From Axinella damicornis (lineage: Eukaryota > Porifera > Demospongiae > Axinellida > Axinellidae), in contig OZ007516.1 of NCBI GenBank assembly GCA_963931865.1, forward strand, positions 8,611,615 to 8,675,614: a stretch of DNA of 64,000 nt, given 5' to 3'. Shown piece by piece: positions 11,908-23,900 of this stretch; position 1 is the stretch's first letter, and every line of letters begins with the position of its first letter. The notes under the pieces were generated by a model that saw only the letters and a list, made by a program, of their open reading frames with translations, had not been told where the DNA came from and did no database searches. Made by a program: the position numbers and the translations under genes.

Positions 11908-14900
11908 ATGGCAGCTAGTGTAGGCTCTGCAGCCAACCCTATTGTCCTGGACGACGAAGCATTAGGAAGCGATACATCGTCAGGAAGCCCCATTTTCTTG
12001 GATGACAAAGACACTTTGTCTGGGAGCCATTTCGAGTAAGTGACATAGATCGTAGTTACTAGTAAGTAGCGAACGCAGTTTTTGTAGTGAATGGTTTCTG
12101 CCAACTATTAATTCATTCATCTTTCGTTTTGACTTGCAGAGTGCCGACAGACGTGGAAGCGCCAACGAAAAGGTACTATGACGGTCTATATGTGTTGCAT
12201 GAGGATGTGTTTGTGGCTAGAGAGTTGCATGCACGCGAAGGGCCATGGTACGTAGCAATAGGTCACCATTCAGTTTCGGGAGTCCGTGTACTTGTGTTTA
12301 CGCCATCTGTACATGCGCTCTTAAGCAAGTATTGCCAACTTGCATTGCGTATATATGAAGTTTGGGATCATTAATATTTTGGCATAGACTGCGCCGACAG
12401 TCTACTGCACTTGATAGGCTGCTAACAGTGTGTGCCCCCTCGCTGCACTTGATAGACTGCTAACAGCGTGCATGTGCTCCCTCGCTGCACTTGATAGACT
12501 GCTAACAGTGTGTGCTCCCTCGCTGCACTTGATAGACTGCTAACAGCGTGCATGTGCTCCCTCGCTGCACTTGATAGACTGCTAACAGTGTGTGCTCCCT
12601 CGCTGCACTTGATAGACTGCTAACAGTGTGTGCTCCCTCGCTGCACTTGATAGACTGCTAACAGGGTGTGCTCCCTCGCTGCACTTGATAGACTGCTAAC
12701 AGGGTGTGCTCCCTCGCTGCACTTGATAGACTGCTAACAGTATGTGCTCCCTCGCTGCACTTGATAGACTGCTAACAGAGTATGCTCACTGCGGAAATTA
12801 GTGTTACAGAGTTATAGTTTTTATCACCAAAACTTAACTGCATGACAGTCATGACTGTGTGTGATGGTAGCCACTCACACCATCATTGCATGGCGTTTTG
12901 CATCATAGCTATATAAATATAGTAAGCAAGATAACTCACATTGACCCCTAAAAATGGTTTTAAGAAAGTTATTTTGTTGTACACATGTAATAGATGGCCT
13001 CAGCAAGGTGGGACTTGCACCTAATTTGTGTCCATCTATTGATGAACCAAAGTTGTGAAATGATAATTAACCTACCATGGCTGTGTGTAGTGTTGCACCT
13101 GTATGGGGTGGGTTACATTATATGTTCCAGGTTTCTCTCATTTGGGTTTAACCTTAGCAGACAGAATCCCTGTTGCAGGTTGTAATGATTGGTAGGAAAA
13201 AATTTTAGTAGTTGGTTCTCTTCCTCAGGATCAAAGTTGAATGTGAGGATGAAGTCATTTCAAGGTACATGGATCTACACTGTTAAAAATGGGGTGTAAG
13301 TTTAACACCCAAATCAGGTGTTACTTGAGTGTCCACTCAGTGACTCTGGGTTTGAGAGTTGAATTGACACCTCTAAAATGGTGTAAGTTTAACACTTAAG
13401 TGGTGTAGAAATACACCCGCTCCAAGGGTAGATTTAGCACTGGAGGATTTGAATCAGCACTAGGAAGGGGTTACTTTAACACCCAAATCAGGTGTCCCTC
13501 GAGTGTCCACTCAGTGACTCTAGGTTTGAGTGTTGAATTGACACTTCCAAGATGGTAAGTTTAACACTTTAGTGTTGAATTGACACTTCCAAGATAGTAA
13601 GTTTAACACTTAAGTGGTGTAGAAATACACCCACTTCAAGGGTAGATTTAGCACTGGAGGATTTGAATCAGCACTAGGAAGGGGTTATTTTAACACCCAA
13701 ATCAGGTGTCCCTCAGTGTCCACTCAGTGACTCTAGGTTTGAGTGTTGAATTGACACTTCCAAGATGGTAAGTTTAACACTTTAGTGTTGAATTGACACT
13801 TCCAAGATAGTAAGTTTAACACTTAAGTGGTGTAGAAATACACCCACTTCAAGGGTAGATTATAGCACTGGAGGATTTGAATCAGCACTAGGAAGGGGTT
13901 ACTTTAACACCCAAATCAGGTGTCCCTCGAGTGTCCACTCAGTGACTCTAGGTTTGAGTGTTGAATTGACACTTCCAAGATAGTAAGTTTAACACTTTAG
14001 TGTTGAATTGGCACTTCCAAGATAGTAAGTTTAACACTTAAGTGGTGTAGAAATACACCCGCTTCAAGGGTAGATTTAGCACTGGAGGATTTGAATCAGC
14101 ACTAGGAAGGGGTTACTTTAACACCCAAATCAGGTGTCCCTCGAGTGTCCACTCAGTGACTCTAGGTTTGAGTGTTGAATTGACACTTCCAAGATAGTAA
14201 GTTTAACACTTAAGTGGTGTAGAAATACACCCACTTCAAGGGTAGATTTAGCACTGGAGGATTTGAATCAGCACTAGGAAGGGGTTACTTTAACACCCAA
14301 ATCAGGTGTCCCTCAAGTGTCCACTCAGTGACTCTAGGTTTGAGTGTTGAACTGACACTTCCAAGATAGTAAGTTTAACACTTAAGTGGTGTAGAAATAC
14401 ACCCGCTCCAAGGGTAGATTTAGCACTGGAGGATTTGAATCAGCACTAGGAAGGGGTTACTTTAACACCCAAATCAGGTGTCCCTCGAGTGTCCACTCAG
14501 TGACTCTAGGTTTGAGTGTTGAACTGACACTTGCAAGATAGTAAGTTTAACACTTAAGTGGTGTAGAAATACACCCGCTCCAAGGGTAGATTTAGCACTG
14601 GAGGATTTGAATCAGCACTAGGAAGGGGTTACTTTAACACCCAAATCAGGTGTCCTTCAAGTGTCCACTCAGTGACTCTAGGTTTGAATGTTGAATTGAC
14701 ACATCCAAGATAGTAAGTTTAACACTTAAGTGGTGTAGAAATATACCAGCTTCATGGCTAGATATAGCACCGGAGGATTTAAATCAGCACTAGAAAGGGG
14801 GTTGTTCCAAGCCCTTATACAAGTGACTCCAGCTAATAGTGCCAAATTGGCACCTTTTAAGTGGAGTCATTTTAAATGTGGTGTTGAGGTTACACCAGTT

Positions 14901-17900
14901 TCCTGGGTAACATTAGCACTGGAGGATTTAAACAAGCACCAAAAAGGTGTACCTCAACACAAATTGTACGCAGAACATTATATTATTTGATACATGAGAA
15001 CGATAAAAGAAGCACTTAATCCATGAAACATCAAGGAACAATATCTAGCTAGGTTAGATGTTAGTTTGGAGACAAACATTGCAATGCATACAATGTAGTA
15101 CTTACAGTTGCAAGGGCACTACTAGTCATCTCTTGCATTCGGAAGCTTGAGAAGAACCTTTCCAAAAGGTACGTTTCACAGTATCATCTATGTTGAGAGA
15201 GTGAGAAGGCAAGTAATCAATGATTCCCTTGCTGCATTGAAAGCAAGATTAGCTAGTACAAGTAGCTTCGCTCGCTCAGCTACTTCCCCCTCGTTCGCCT
15301 ACCGTGAGTAATCTGGCGCCGGACAGCTCTCTGTGCAGAGCTGCTGCTCCACGATTGCGTCCGCTTGCCCCCTGATTGCGTTGACTGCTCACCGCTTGCG
15401 TCAGCTTCGAATCAGCTGCTGCTCCCTGGCCCGATTGCATCCACTTCAACTGCTGTTCCCCGTTTGCGTCCGCTTCCAGCTGCTGCTCCCCGATTGCGCC
15501 CGCTTCAGCTGCTGCTGCATGCTCGCCGCTTTGCGTCCGCTTCAGCTGCTGCTCCCGATCGCGTCCGCTTCGGCTGCTGCTCCCCGATTGCATCCGCTTC
15601 GACTGCTGCTCCCCGATTGCATGCATCCGCTTGCAGCCCCAGCTGGATTCCAGCCCAATGTTCTCGAACAGTCTTCGCGGAGTTCGAGGTTCAGTAAATA
15701 AATTAAAGTACGAAGGTCGCGCGTCACTATAGTCTAGTCCCGCCCCACAAACATCCCACTTCCGTCACTCACACACACACATACAGACACACGTTAAAAT
15801 CTTAATGTATTGATTGCTACCACGCATGCATATGCATGGTCATGTGTAGCACAACCTGTGAAGATGTTCTGGTGGCTTCAGCTACAACTATTAATGTGGG
15901 AATGCAGTGCAGAGGGAGCCCCCCCCCCCCCCCCCCCCCCCAAGCCTCTCTCTCAGTGGGGTTTAGCCACGAAACCAGGCAGTGCGGAGGAGGGGGAAAG
16001 AGCGCCTGGTATCCATTGTTTGCGCATGCGCTTGATTATTACATAAAACCACATGGATTTATGCAGATGACATCGCAAAACTTTCCGGGTGTACGTCTAT
16101 ACTACACAACGAAACCACGAAGACATGATCGCAGCTTTCACACTCACATTTGGAACTTGGTCTGTCATCGATGACATGAGGGATGAAACTACAATGACTA
16201 CGCTGGCATCTCTTCACATCACGGTATAACACAACGACTTACTAAAACCAATGCGTAGCGAGAGTCTCTTCGTATACTCACTTCAAAGATGCCCTCTGCT
16301 CGGTCATCGCTGCACACTCAAGACGCTGAAGGTACGAAACAGCCTGGTCTAGGTCTTGCAAAAAGTCGCCATTATTGACAAAATACAATCGTGATACGGT
16401 TACGAACACATCTGACGTCAACAAGCCACGGGAATGACACATGCAGTCTTATCCGGGATTCCCGGAATGTCGGGAAATTAAGAGCATGCGCAAACAGTGG
16501 ATACCAGGCGCACTTTCCCCCTCCTTCGCACCCGGGTGCGAGGCTAAGTGGGGTGAAGCCATGGACTCGTGACTGGAATCTGGCGATACCAATTGGATTG
16601 CAACCACATGAAAAACTTTCACTGTCGTGCTAACAAAAATTGACAGAGCACCCCTCAAAGCTAGGACATAGTTGGCAAATGTGCGAGAGGGTCACTCATC
16701 GTTTGTTGCTGCTTACGGGATTGACGTTTCGCGAGGTGAGATGTCCAGGTTTGCTTGTAAGAGGTGTCTCGGATCTCAATAAAGCTGGGTATGCCTGGGG
16801 ATGCCTAGGAGTGGGGGAGTGTCCATCTTTTATCACACGAATGATGACACACTACAAGTGACGCAGATGGAATGGTAATCATAAACCCAGTGCCGACCAA
16901 CTCATGCAACTGACGGAATGGGATAAACTCGCACAGAGGAGTCACCGCACACAACTCAACCGGGATAAAGATATAAACCCATGCAGTACAGAGGAAGTCT
17001 GCATGGAGTACCCAGAGTCTCCATTCGCACATGTAAACTGAACTTTAGAAACAGTAATCTTTTTAGAGAAAAAACGATGCAGCAGTGCTTCTTACTTCGG
17101 CACGTTTGTATAGGGTTGAGTCATGATGTCAACTTTTGGGGGTACCTCCAACTATGAGCAGTGGTTGTGGCTGGTGGCAACTTGCTGAGGATCACAAATT
17201 TCCTGCAACAAGAGCATGTAGAAAATATGTAACAACTGGCTAGCTATGTGTCGACATGATCATGCATGCATGGCTAATGCTGAAGTACGTACCAGCACCG
17301 CTTTGGTTGTGTTGTCACGAGCTACACAGCAGAAGGTGCAGAGCATAGCAAGGGATAGACCATCTGAGAAAAACAAACATACACCATGCATATGCATCAG
17401 ACTTGGCCACACAAATGCACTAAACTAGCCTCGCGTTACCAGGCCTACCCGTTTTCTGTTTACATTGAAAATAATACACGGATGTGGAAGAGCAGCGAAA
17501 AACGGGGAAGGCCTGGTATCATTCATAACGTGAGTGACGTCAGGCGGATGCAAGGTGGACGTAGAGGGGGCAGGGGCCGTAGTCATTTCAACCGGTCCTG
17601 GATCAAGATGAAGCTATATATGTCTGAGGTCTCGGAACGTTTGAACCTAGCCAACTGGATGATGAACAGCCAGTGTTTAAACTTATTTGCAGTTGGGCCC
17701 CACCCCCCTAGGACACCAGGTAGGCCTGGGAATGAGGCTACACCTCACAAAGCTTGACAGTCACATGACCACAAGGCCCAACAGGTAAATAAGACTGAGC
17801 CTTGCTCGGTAACTGGGGAGAAGAGCGCCACTGTTCACGGATGCGTTAGCAGTTCTGTTACATTTGCTGTATAATTCATAAGCTGAAACAACGTGGAAAA

Positions 17901-20900
17901 ATATTCGGTAAAATATACGACTCCAGCATCATGCGAGGCCATGGTTTCGGACGGCAATATGCCTTTCTGAAGTGGACGTGAAACACGATACAGATCCACA
18001 GAAAATTCAACCTGGCCGTATGTAACCATACAAACCCATTCTTGCCATTATGCTGTCAGTTGTTCGTCCTCAGTTGGCTTTCCGACCGTACCAAGGCCGT
18101 ATGGCATGGCTTGGCTGAACAGAGCTACATCTTGTAGATGTAAACGACTCCCGTCTTTCAGTAAAGTATGGTCGTGCAACACGGACTAGTATGACAGTAG
18201 CTTACAGTTCCCTACAAAAACCTGGGGAGCCACAAACAGTGGATACCAGGCACTCTTCTCCCCAATTAATGTGTGCCTGGGAACGAGGCTAGACAGTCAC
18301 ACAACCACATGCAGAGCCCAATAGGTCAGAATGATAGCCACACAACCACAAAGCCCAACAGGTGAGACTAACAACCAGTTGACAAACTATACTTTGCTGT
18401 TGGTCTGCTAAAATACCATCATGCAGGCATCTAGGTATTCTAGGAAGCCTGTGGAGTTATGTATTTATATATCAGATTGAAGACCAGGCATGGCCACAAA
18501 GCCCAACACACGCAACACTCATTTGCAAACCTCAACACAGTGAACGCACACAAAAACACTATACACGATATACTTACCCGTCCGTCAACTTGGAACCGAA
18601 CGACTTTGCTTCCTTTTTGTACCAGACACTGAGTTAGAGGCTTCCTGAAGGAACAGCATAGCTTCACCTCAATCGTGCTCTTCTTCTGGTCGATTCAAAA
18701 AATATCAACAGCTGCTCTGAATAAAACCCCGCGCGCTGTATACTTATTCGCGGCACGTGGCATTCACGTGATTTGGTCATTCGCAATAATATCGAGCTGC
18801 GCAGGATTCGATCGAGCATAGCACCGATCTACTGACTGTAATTCAACGAAGAACCCGGCTCTAGTATCTAAAACGCTGTCAAGATAAAGTAACTTGCCGT
18901 TAACCGCCAACGTAGGGCTTACAAGGGATTACTTATAGGTACTGAGTCTCACCGATGGCGCTCGTTGCAAGTTCGGCGGCGCCATATGCCCTTATTCCCA
19001 CGTATTTTGCACTAGCTACGCTGCCAGTTACAGTCACACACTACGTGAAGCAGGAGTACATCGAGCCAGTCAACCCTGTACCTGGTGCTGTATCTACTCC
19101 GGGTAGTTTTATTTTAAGCTGTCGGGTTAAAGCAACGCCAACGCAGTGTTAAAATTAATTACACCTAGCACTAAATAGCTGTGCTTGAATTACCACCCCT
19201 GGTGCTATTCTCACACCCTAGCATGGGTGCCGGTGATCCCTGTACCTGGTGCTATTTCTGGGTGGTTCATTTTAAGCCCTGCTGGTGTTAAACCAACGAA
19301 CGCATTGTTAAATTACACCTATCGGATTAAATTAACACTACATAGATGTGCTAGAATTACCACCCCTGGTGCTATTCTCACACCCCAACATGGGAGTTGG
19401 TGAATCCTGTACCTGGTGCTGTTTCTACTCCGGGTAGTTTTATTTTAAGCTGTCGGGTTAAAGCAACGCCAACGCAGTGTTAAATTACACCTAGCACCAA
19501 ATAGCTGTGCTTGAATTACCACCCCTGGTGCTATTCTCACACCCTAGCATGGGTGCTGGTGAACCCTGTACCTGGTGCTACTTCTGTGTGGTTTAGTTTA
19601 AGCCCTGCTGGTGTTAAACCAACAAACCAGTGTTAAATTACACCTATTGGATTAAATTAACACTACATAGATGTGCTAGAATTACCACCCCTGGTGCTAT
19701 TCTCACACCCCAACATGGGAGTTGGTGAATCCTGTACCTGGTGCTGTTTCTACTCCAGTGGTTTATTGTAAGCCCTGCTGGTGTTAAACCAACAAACGCA
19801 GTGTTAAATTACACCTATCGGATTAAATTAACACTGCATAGATGTGCTAGAATTACCACCCCTGGTGCTAATCTCACACACCCCAAAACTGCATGTATTA
19901 TGTGAACCTCACTTGAGTGCTATTTCTACACACCAGTGGTTTATATCTAGCCGTGTTGGTGTCAAAGTAGCAAACCTAGTGTTGTATTACACCACATGGG
20001 TTAAAAGTTGCACTGCAGGATTAACACTACTGGTGCTAGACTAACACCACTGTTTTAACAGTGTATGCTAGATCACTGAGCACTAAGTAGGTGTACATGT
20101 CCAGAAGGGGCAGTTTTCATGCACTGGACCAGTGGAGCCAGCTCAGCTATAGTGTAATATATTTTATTCACTACTATACCTTACTAATATCCAGTTGCAT
20201 TGACCTTCCTTAAAGTCTTTCCTTGGACTACAAGCCTATACTTCGCTAGGGCGATCTAGGATTTGGTTGTGACACTGCGTGAAGAGCAGGAAGGGCCCTA
20301 GAAGCAACTTCGTGCTTTGCACTGCACTGTTACTGCTTTCTGCTTCTTGGCCATCTTCATATTTCGCTTCTTAGTGCTAGCCTGACACTGGAGCCGTCAG
20401 CTGTAGCTATACAAGTGCATGTATAGCTACAGCCGACGGCTCCAGTTCAAGCATTCTTCTAACTTGTGTTGTCCATCTAGCCTCATGCAGAGGAGTATCC
20501 TTTCAAATGCTTTTGATATGGTTATGTGTTGGGATTAAGCAGTAGGCCATGCAGTGGCTATGACTGCATTTGTGATAACACCTGGTAGATCAAAAAGGAA
20601 ACCTTGGTGCAGTGTTATGGGTTCACTCATGCAAATTGATCATTTAGTTGTTGTCAATTTGTGTAGTACCATGCCTGATTTGATGCCCTGATAACATCTT
20701 GCAGTTTCAGCTCAGATGAAGAGGACTTCAAGCCTGTCCCTCCATTTTCCAAGGCTGGGTCTCCCATCAAAAAGAGGTATGTTTGCATGCTTGCATGTGC
20801 TTTATGCATGCTTGCATGTGCATCAGTTTGCAACATCCATGTGTATATGTAAGCACTGAGTAGAAACTGAGCAACTATATAGTATTTATGGTTACCGTAA

Positions 20901-23900
20901 ATTGAGAATTATTCGAGTTGAAAATATTTCATGTGAAATATTTTCGTGTTAAAATATTTTCGTAGCCCATCCGGGCAACGAAAATTTTTTAACACGAAAT
21001 ATTTTTAACACGTGTACATTTGCGACGCCAAGAAATTCGAGCGATCTGGCATGGAGGAGTTCGAAACAGTCTGTTGTATTCGAGGCTACCATGTGTACAA
21101 AGAAATATGGGAGGCAGCAGCTGGAGAAATGCTGATATGTGAGAGGGAGCCACGCAACGCTCAAAAATAGTTCGTCTCACCTCCTGTATTGACCACGCTG
21201 CTTGCCTGTATCGCTCGTCACCTTCTCCACTTCCTTGTTCGCAAGAGCGATTGCCTGCGAGGGCAGACAAGAAGATAACGACACCCTGGGATCGGGAAGA
21301 CCGTCCTTCGGCTTGAAGTAGCTTCGAATTGACATCGTTGAACTGTTTCGCAATCAGAGTTCGTACCGTAAAATTATCGTTGTTTTAATAATTAGCTGTC
21401 GAAATATTTTCGTGCGTTTAATTTTCGTAGCCGTCTCTGTCTACGAAAATATTTTAACAACGAAACTTTCCCAAATTACGGTACTAGTTGTGTATGTATG
21501 ACTACTGAAGCCCAGGTACACTGTGATAGTCATTCCACACTACTTAATATTTCTGTAGGGACACAGAAGTGAAGACGAAGATTAAGTACCATTGTGGTCG
21601 ACGTGACCTCCCAGTCTACTCTTGTCCTTCCAAACGCATCACTACCACTGAAGCCATGAACATCTTGCTTGATCCCAACCTTGATCATCGTCGAGTGTGC
21701 CAGTGTCAACCGGTTTCAGTCGAACAAAATCTGTTGTTTGTTGTCGACTTGCATCACCTGAACAAACCCAATGACCTACTATGTGACGATATGGGGGTGT
21801 GGATTAACAATGGAAATTACACGGCCTGGGTCAGGGTTGACGAAGAAGGTGAGGTGGATACACTGGGCAAATCGCTGTCTGCAAAGCCGTCAGAAGGCAT
21901 GTACACAGTGCGCAGAAAGTACTACAGCCTGAGGGGCTGTCCAGACTTCCACCGCATGGTGTTTTTTGTTGAAGGTAGGTAAACTTCGTATGTAAGCACC
22001 AGTGATGTATCTGCTAGTCAGATTCTATGTACTAGTTATTGCATGAGGAGTGCAAGGGCTTTAGCATCAAATATTGGCATTGAGCCCTCAGGCCGCAGGC
22101 CCGAGGGCGATATTACTTACAAGTAGCTTCGCTCGCTTCACCCACTCTGCTACTTCCCCCCTCGTTCGCCTACATGTGTAATCTGGTGCCGGACAGCTCT
22201 CTGTGCAGAGCTGCTGCTCTCCGATTGCGTACGCTTCAACTGCTGCTCCCCGATTGCATCCGCCAGCTCTTCTGGAAGATTCCAGCCCATGCCCAATGTT
22301 CGCGGAGTTCGAGGTTCAGTAAATTGAAGTATGAAGGTCGCGCATCACTAGTCTAGTCCCGCCCCACGAACATCCCACTTCCGTTACACACAAACACACG
22401 GTTAAAATGTTAATGTATTGATGCAGCTTATAAATTGCAATTCCCTTGTGTTAAATTTGGATTGGACAGTGAACCCTTTGGAGTTAAAGTGGCTTTGAAA
22501 AAGGGAATTTTTGAAGTAGCAGCTCTAAATTTGCACCTTGCATCTTGCGTAACTAAAGATGGTATTTGTAAAACCCTCATTGGTAGTCTTTCATACGTAC
22601 CCTAGATCATGAAAGAGATCTACTGAACCTGGCACAGGTGCAGTACACGTTTGATGGTACTGAGCACCAAATTTTGCCTCGCCCTCATGGCAATGCGAAA
22701 TCTTCGGGAGCAACCAAGGGCTATGTGCGAACAATGCCTAGCACGATGACCAAGCTGCGTGAAACAACTCAATATCTTCCTCCGAAAATTGCTGTGAGAA
22801 AGTTATGCCAGGACGTTGGTGACATGACTGGGGCTAGTAGTGCATCACAGTTGCCAAGAAGCCGTCAGCAGGCAGCCGACTGCCGACGCAAGCTTACATA
22901 TGGCCCAAACCTAGCAGTTGTCCCAAAATCTGCTGATCCACTCTTTCCGCTTATGTTAATGTGCAAGGAGAGTGAAGGAAAGAAAGATCAAGAAGGACAT
23001 TTTGTTCGGATTGTTGCGAACAGCCCTGAACCCATGGCTGTACTTGCATTCAACTGGACCTTGGAAGATTTGGAAAGATTCTGCACCTGCGAGGCCCAAC
23101 ACACTGTACTGTGCGTCGACCCAACCTTTGATCTTGGCACTTTTCATGTCACTGTCATGTCATACCGCCACTTGATGCTTGTTAACCAAAGGGGTTCTGA
23201 GAAAGGCAAGCACCCAGTAATGCTTGGGCCACTGTTCATCCACCAGCGAAAGCAGTTTTCTTCTTACCATTTCTTCATCTCACAGTTAGTGGGCCTGAGA
23301 CCTGCCTTGCAAAACATCTTGGCGGTTGGTACGGATGGAGAACAGGCACTCGCAAGTGCGCTGACCACCCAATTTAAGCAGGCCATCCATTTGCGTTGCT
23401 TCCTTCACTTGCGTGGTAACTTGGAAGCAAAGCTGTCTGAATTGAAGCTGCCCAAAGATGTAATCAAAGAGTTCGTTTGGGATGTATTTGGCAATCCAGC
23501 ACTTCTTCAGCTTGGGCTTGTTGATGCAGAAGACAGCAGTGATCTTGACTCCCAGTTCGTACGCTTGGAGGGGGTATGGAATGAGAGAGAGAGGTCATTC
23601 ACATCACAAGAGCCAGTGTTCCACTCCTGGTTCCAAACATACACCCTTGAAGTCATCCGAAATGGTATGCTAAAGGAAAAGAGAAGCTTGGCTGGACTAG
23701 GGTGCCCACCTCAACCATTTTACACCAACGATGTCGAGTCAAAGAACAGAATTCTGAAGTACCAGACAAACTACCGCAAGCAGGAACTTCCACAATTTGT
23801 TGAGCACATGAGGGAGTTGTTCATGGAACAGAGGTCAGAAATTGAGAAGGCCATAGCAGGGTTGGGTGAGTATCACCTCACTTCAGCATACCAAAACCTG

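Larger units (their letters stand above)
13278..20063. mobile_element. 6.8-kb CACTG-ended element nested in the MULE intron
   Basis: The left end CACTGTTAAAA and the right end TTTTAACAGTG are exact inverted repeats flanked on both sides by TA. Just inside each end is a tandem array rich in GGTGTTAA/TTAACACC words. CACTG termini with repeated subterminal DNA resemble EnSpm/CACTA elements, with TA as a possible 2-bp duplication. No transposase is recognised, so it would be non-autonomous or carry decayed genes. A simple satellite-rich intron is the alternative. Confidence 0.5.

Noticed and set aside
11584..12104. Long open frames on both strands through the left MULE end (KRKRKTETE or FRFRFPFPF runs)
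   Set aside because: They arise from the GGAAAC/GGAAAAC units of the inverted terminus, not from selection for protein.
12392..12785. CRISPR-like regular repeats
   Set aside because: Units are head-to-tail without unique spacers, so this is a minisatellite in a eukaryotic intron.
15276..15727. Ser/Gln-rich or Cys/Leu-rich open frames on both strands
   Set aside because: Produced by the 24-30-bp GCTGCTGCTCCCC minisatellite; the same occurs in the copy at 48942-49206.
17386..17757. 123-codon plus-strand open frame
   Set aside because: Includes a foldback-family copy at 17428-17520 and another family end; likely chance.
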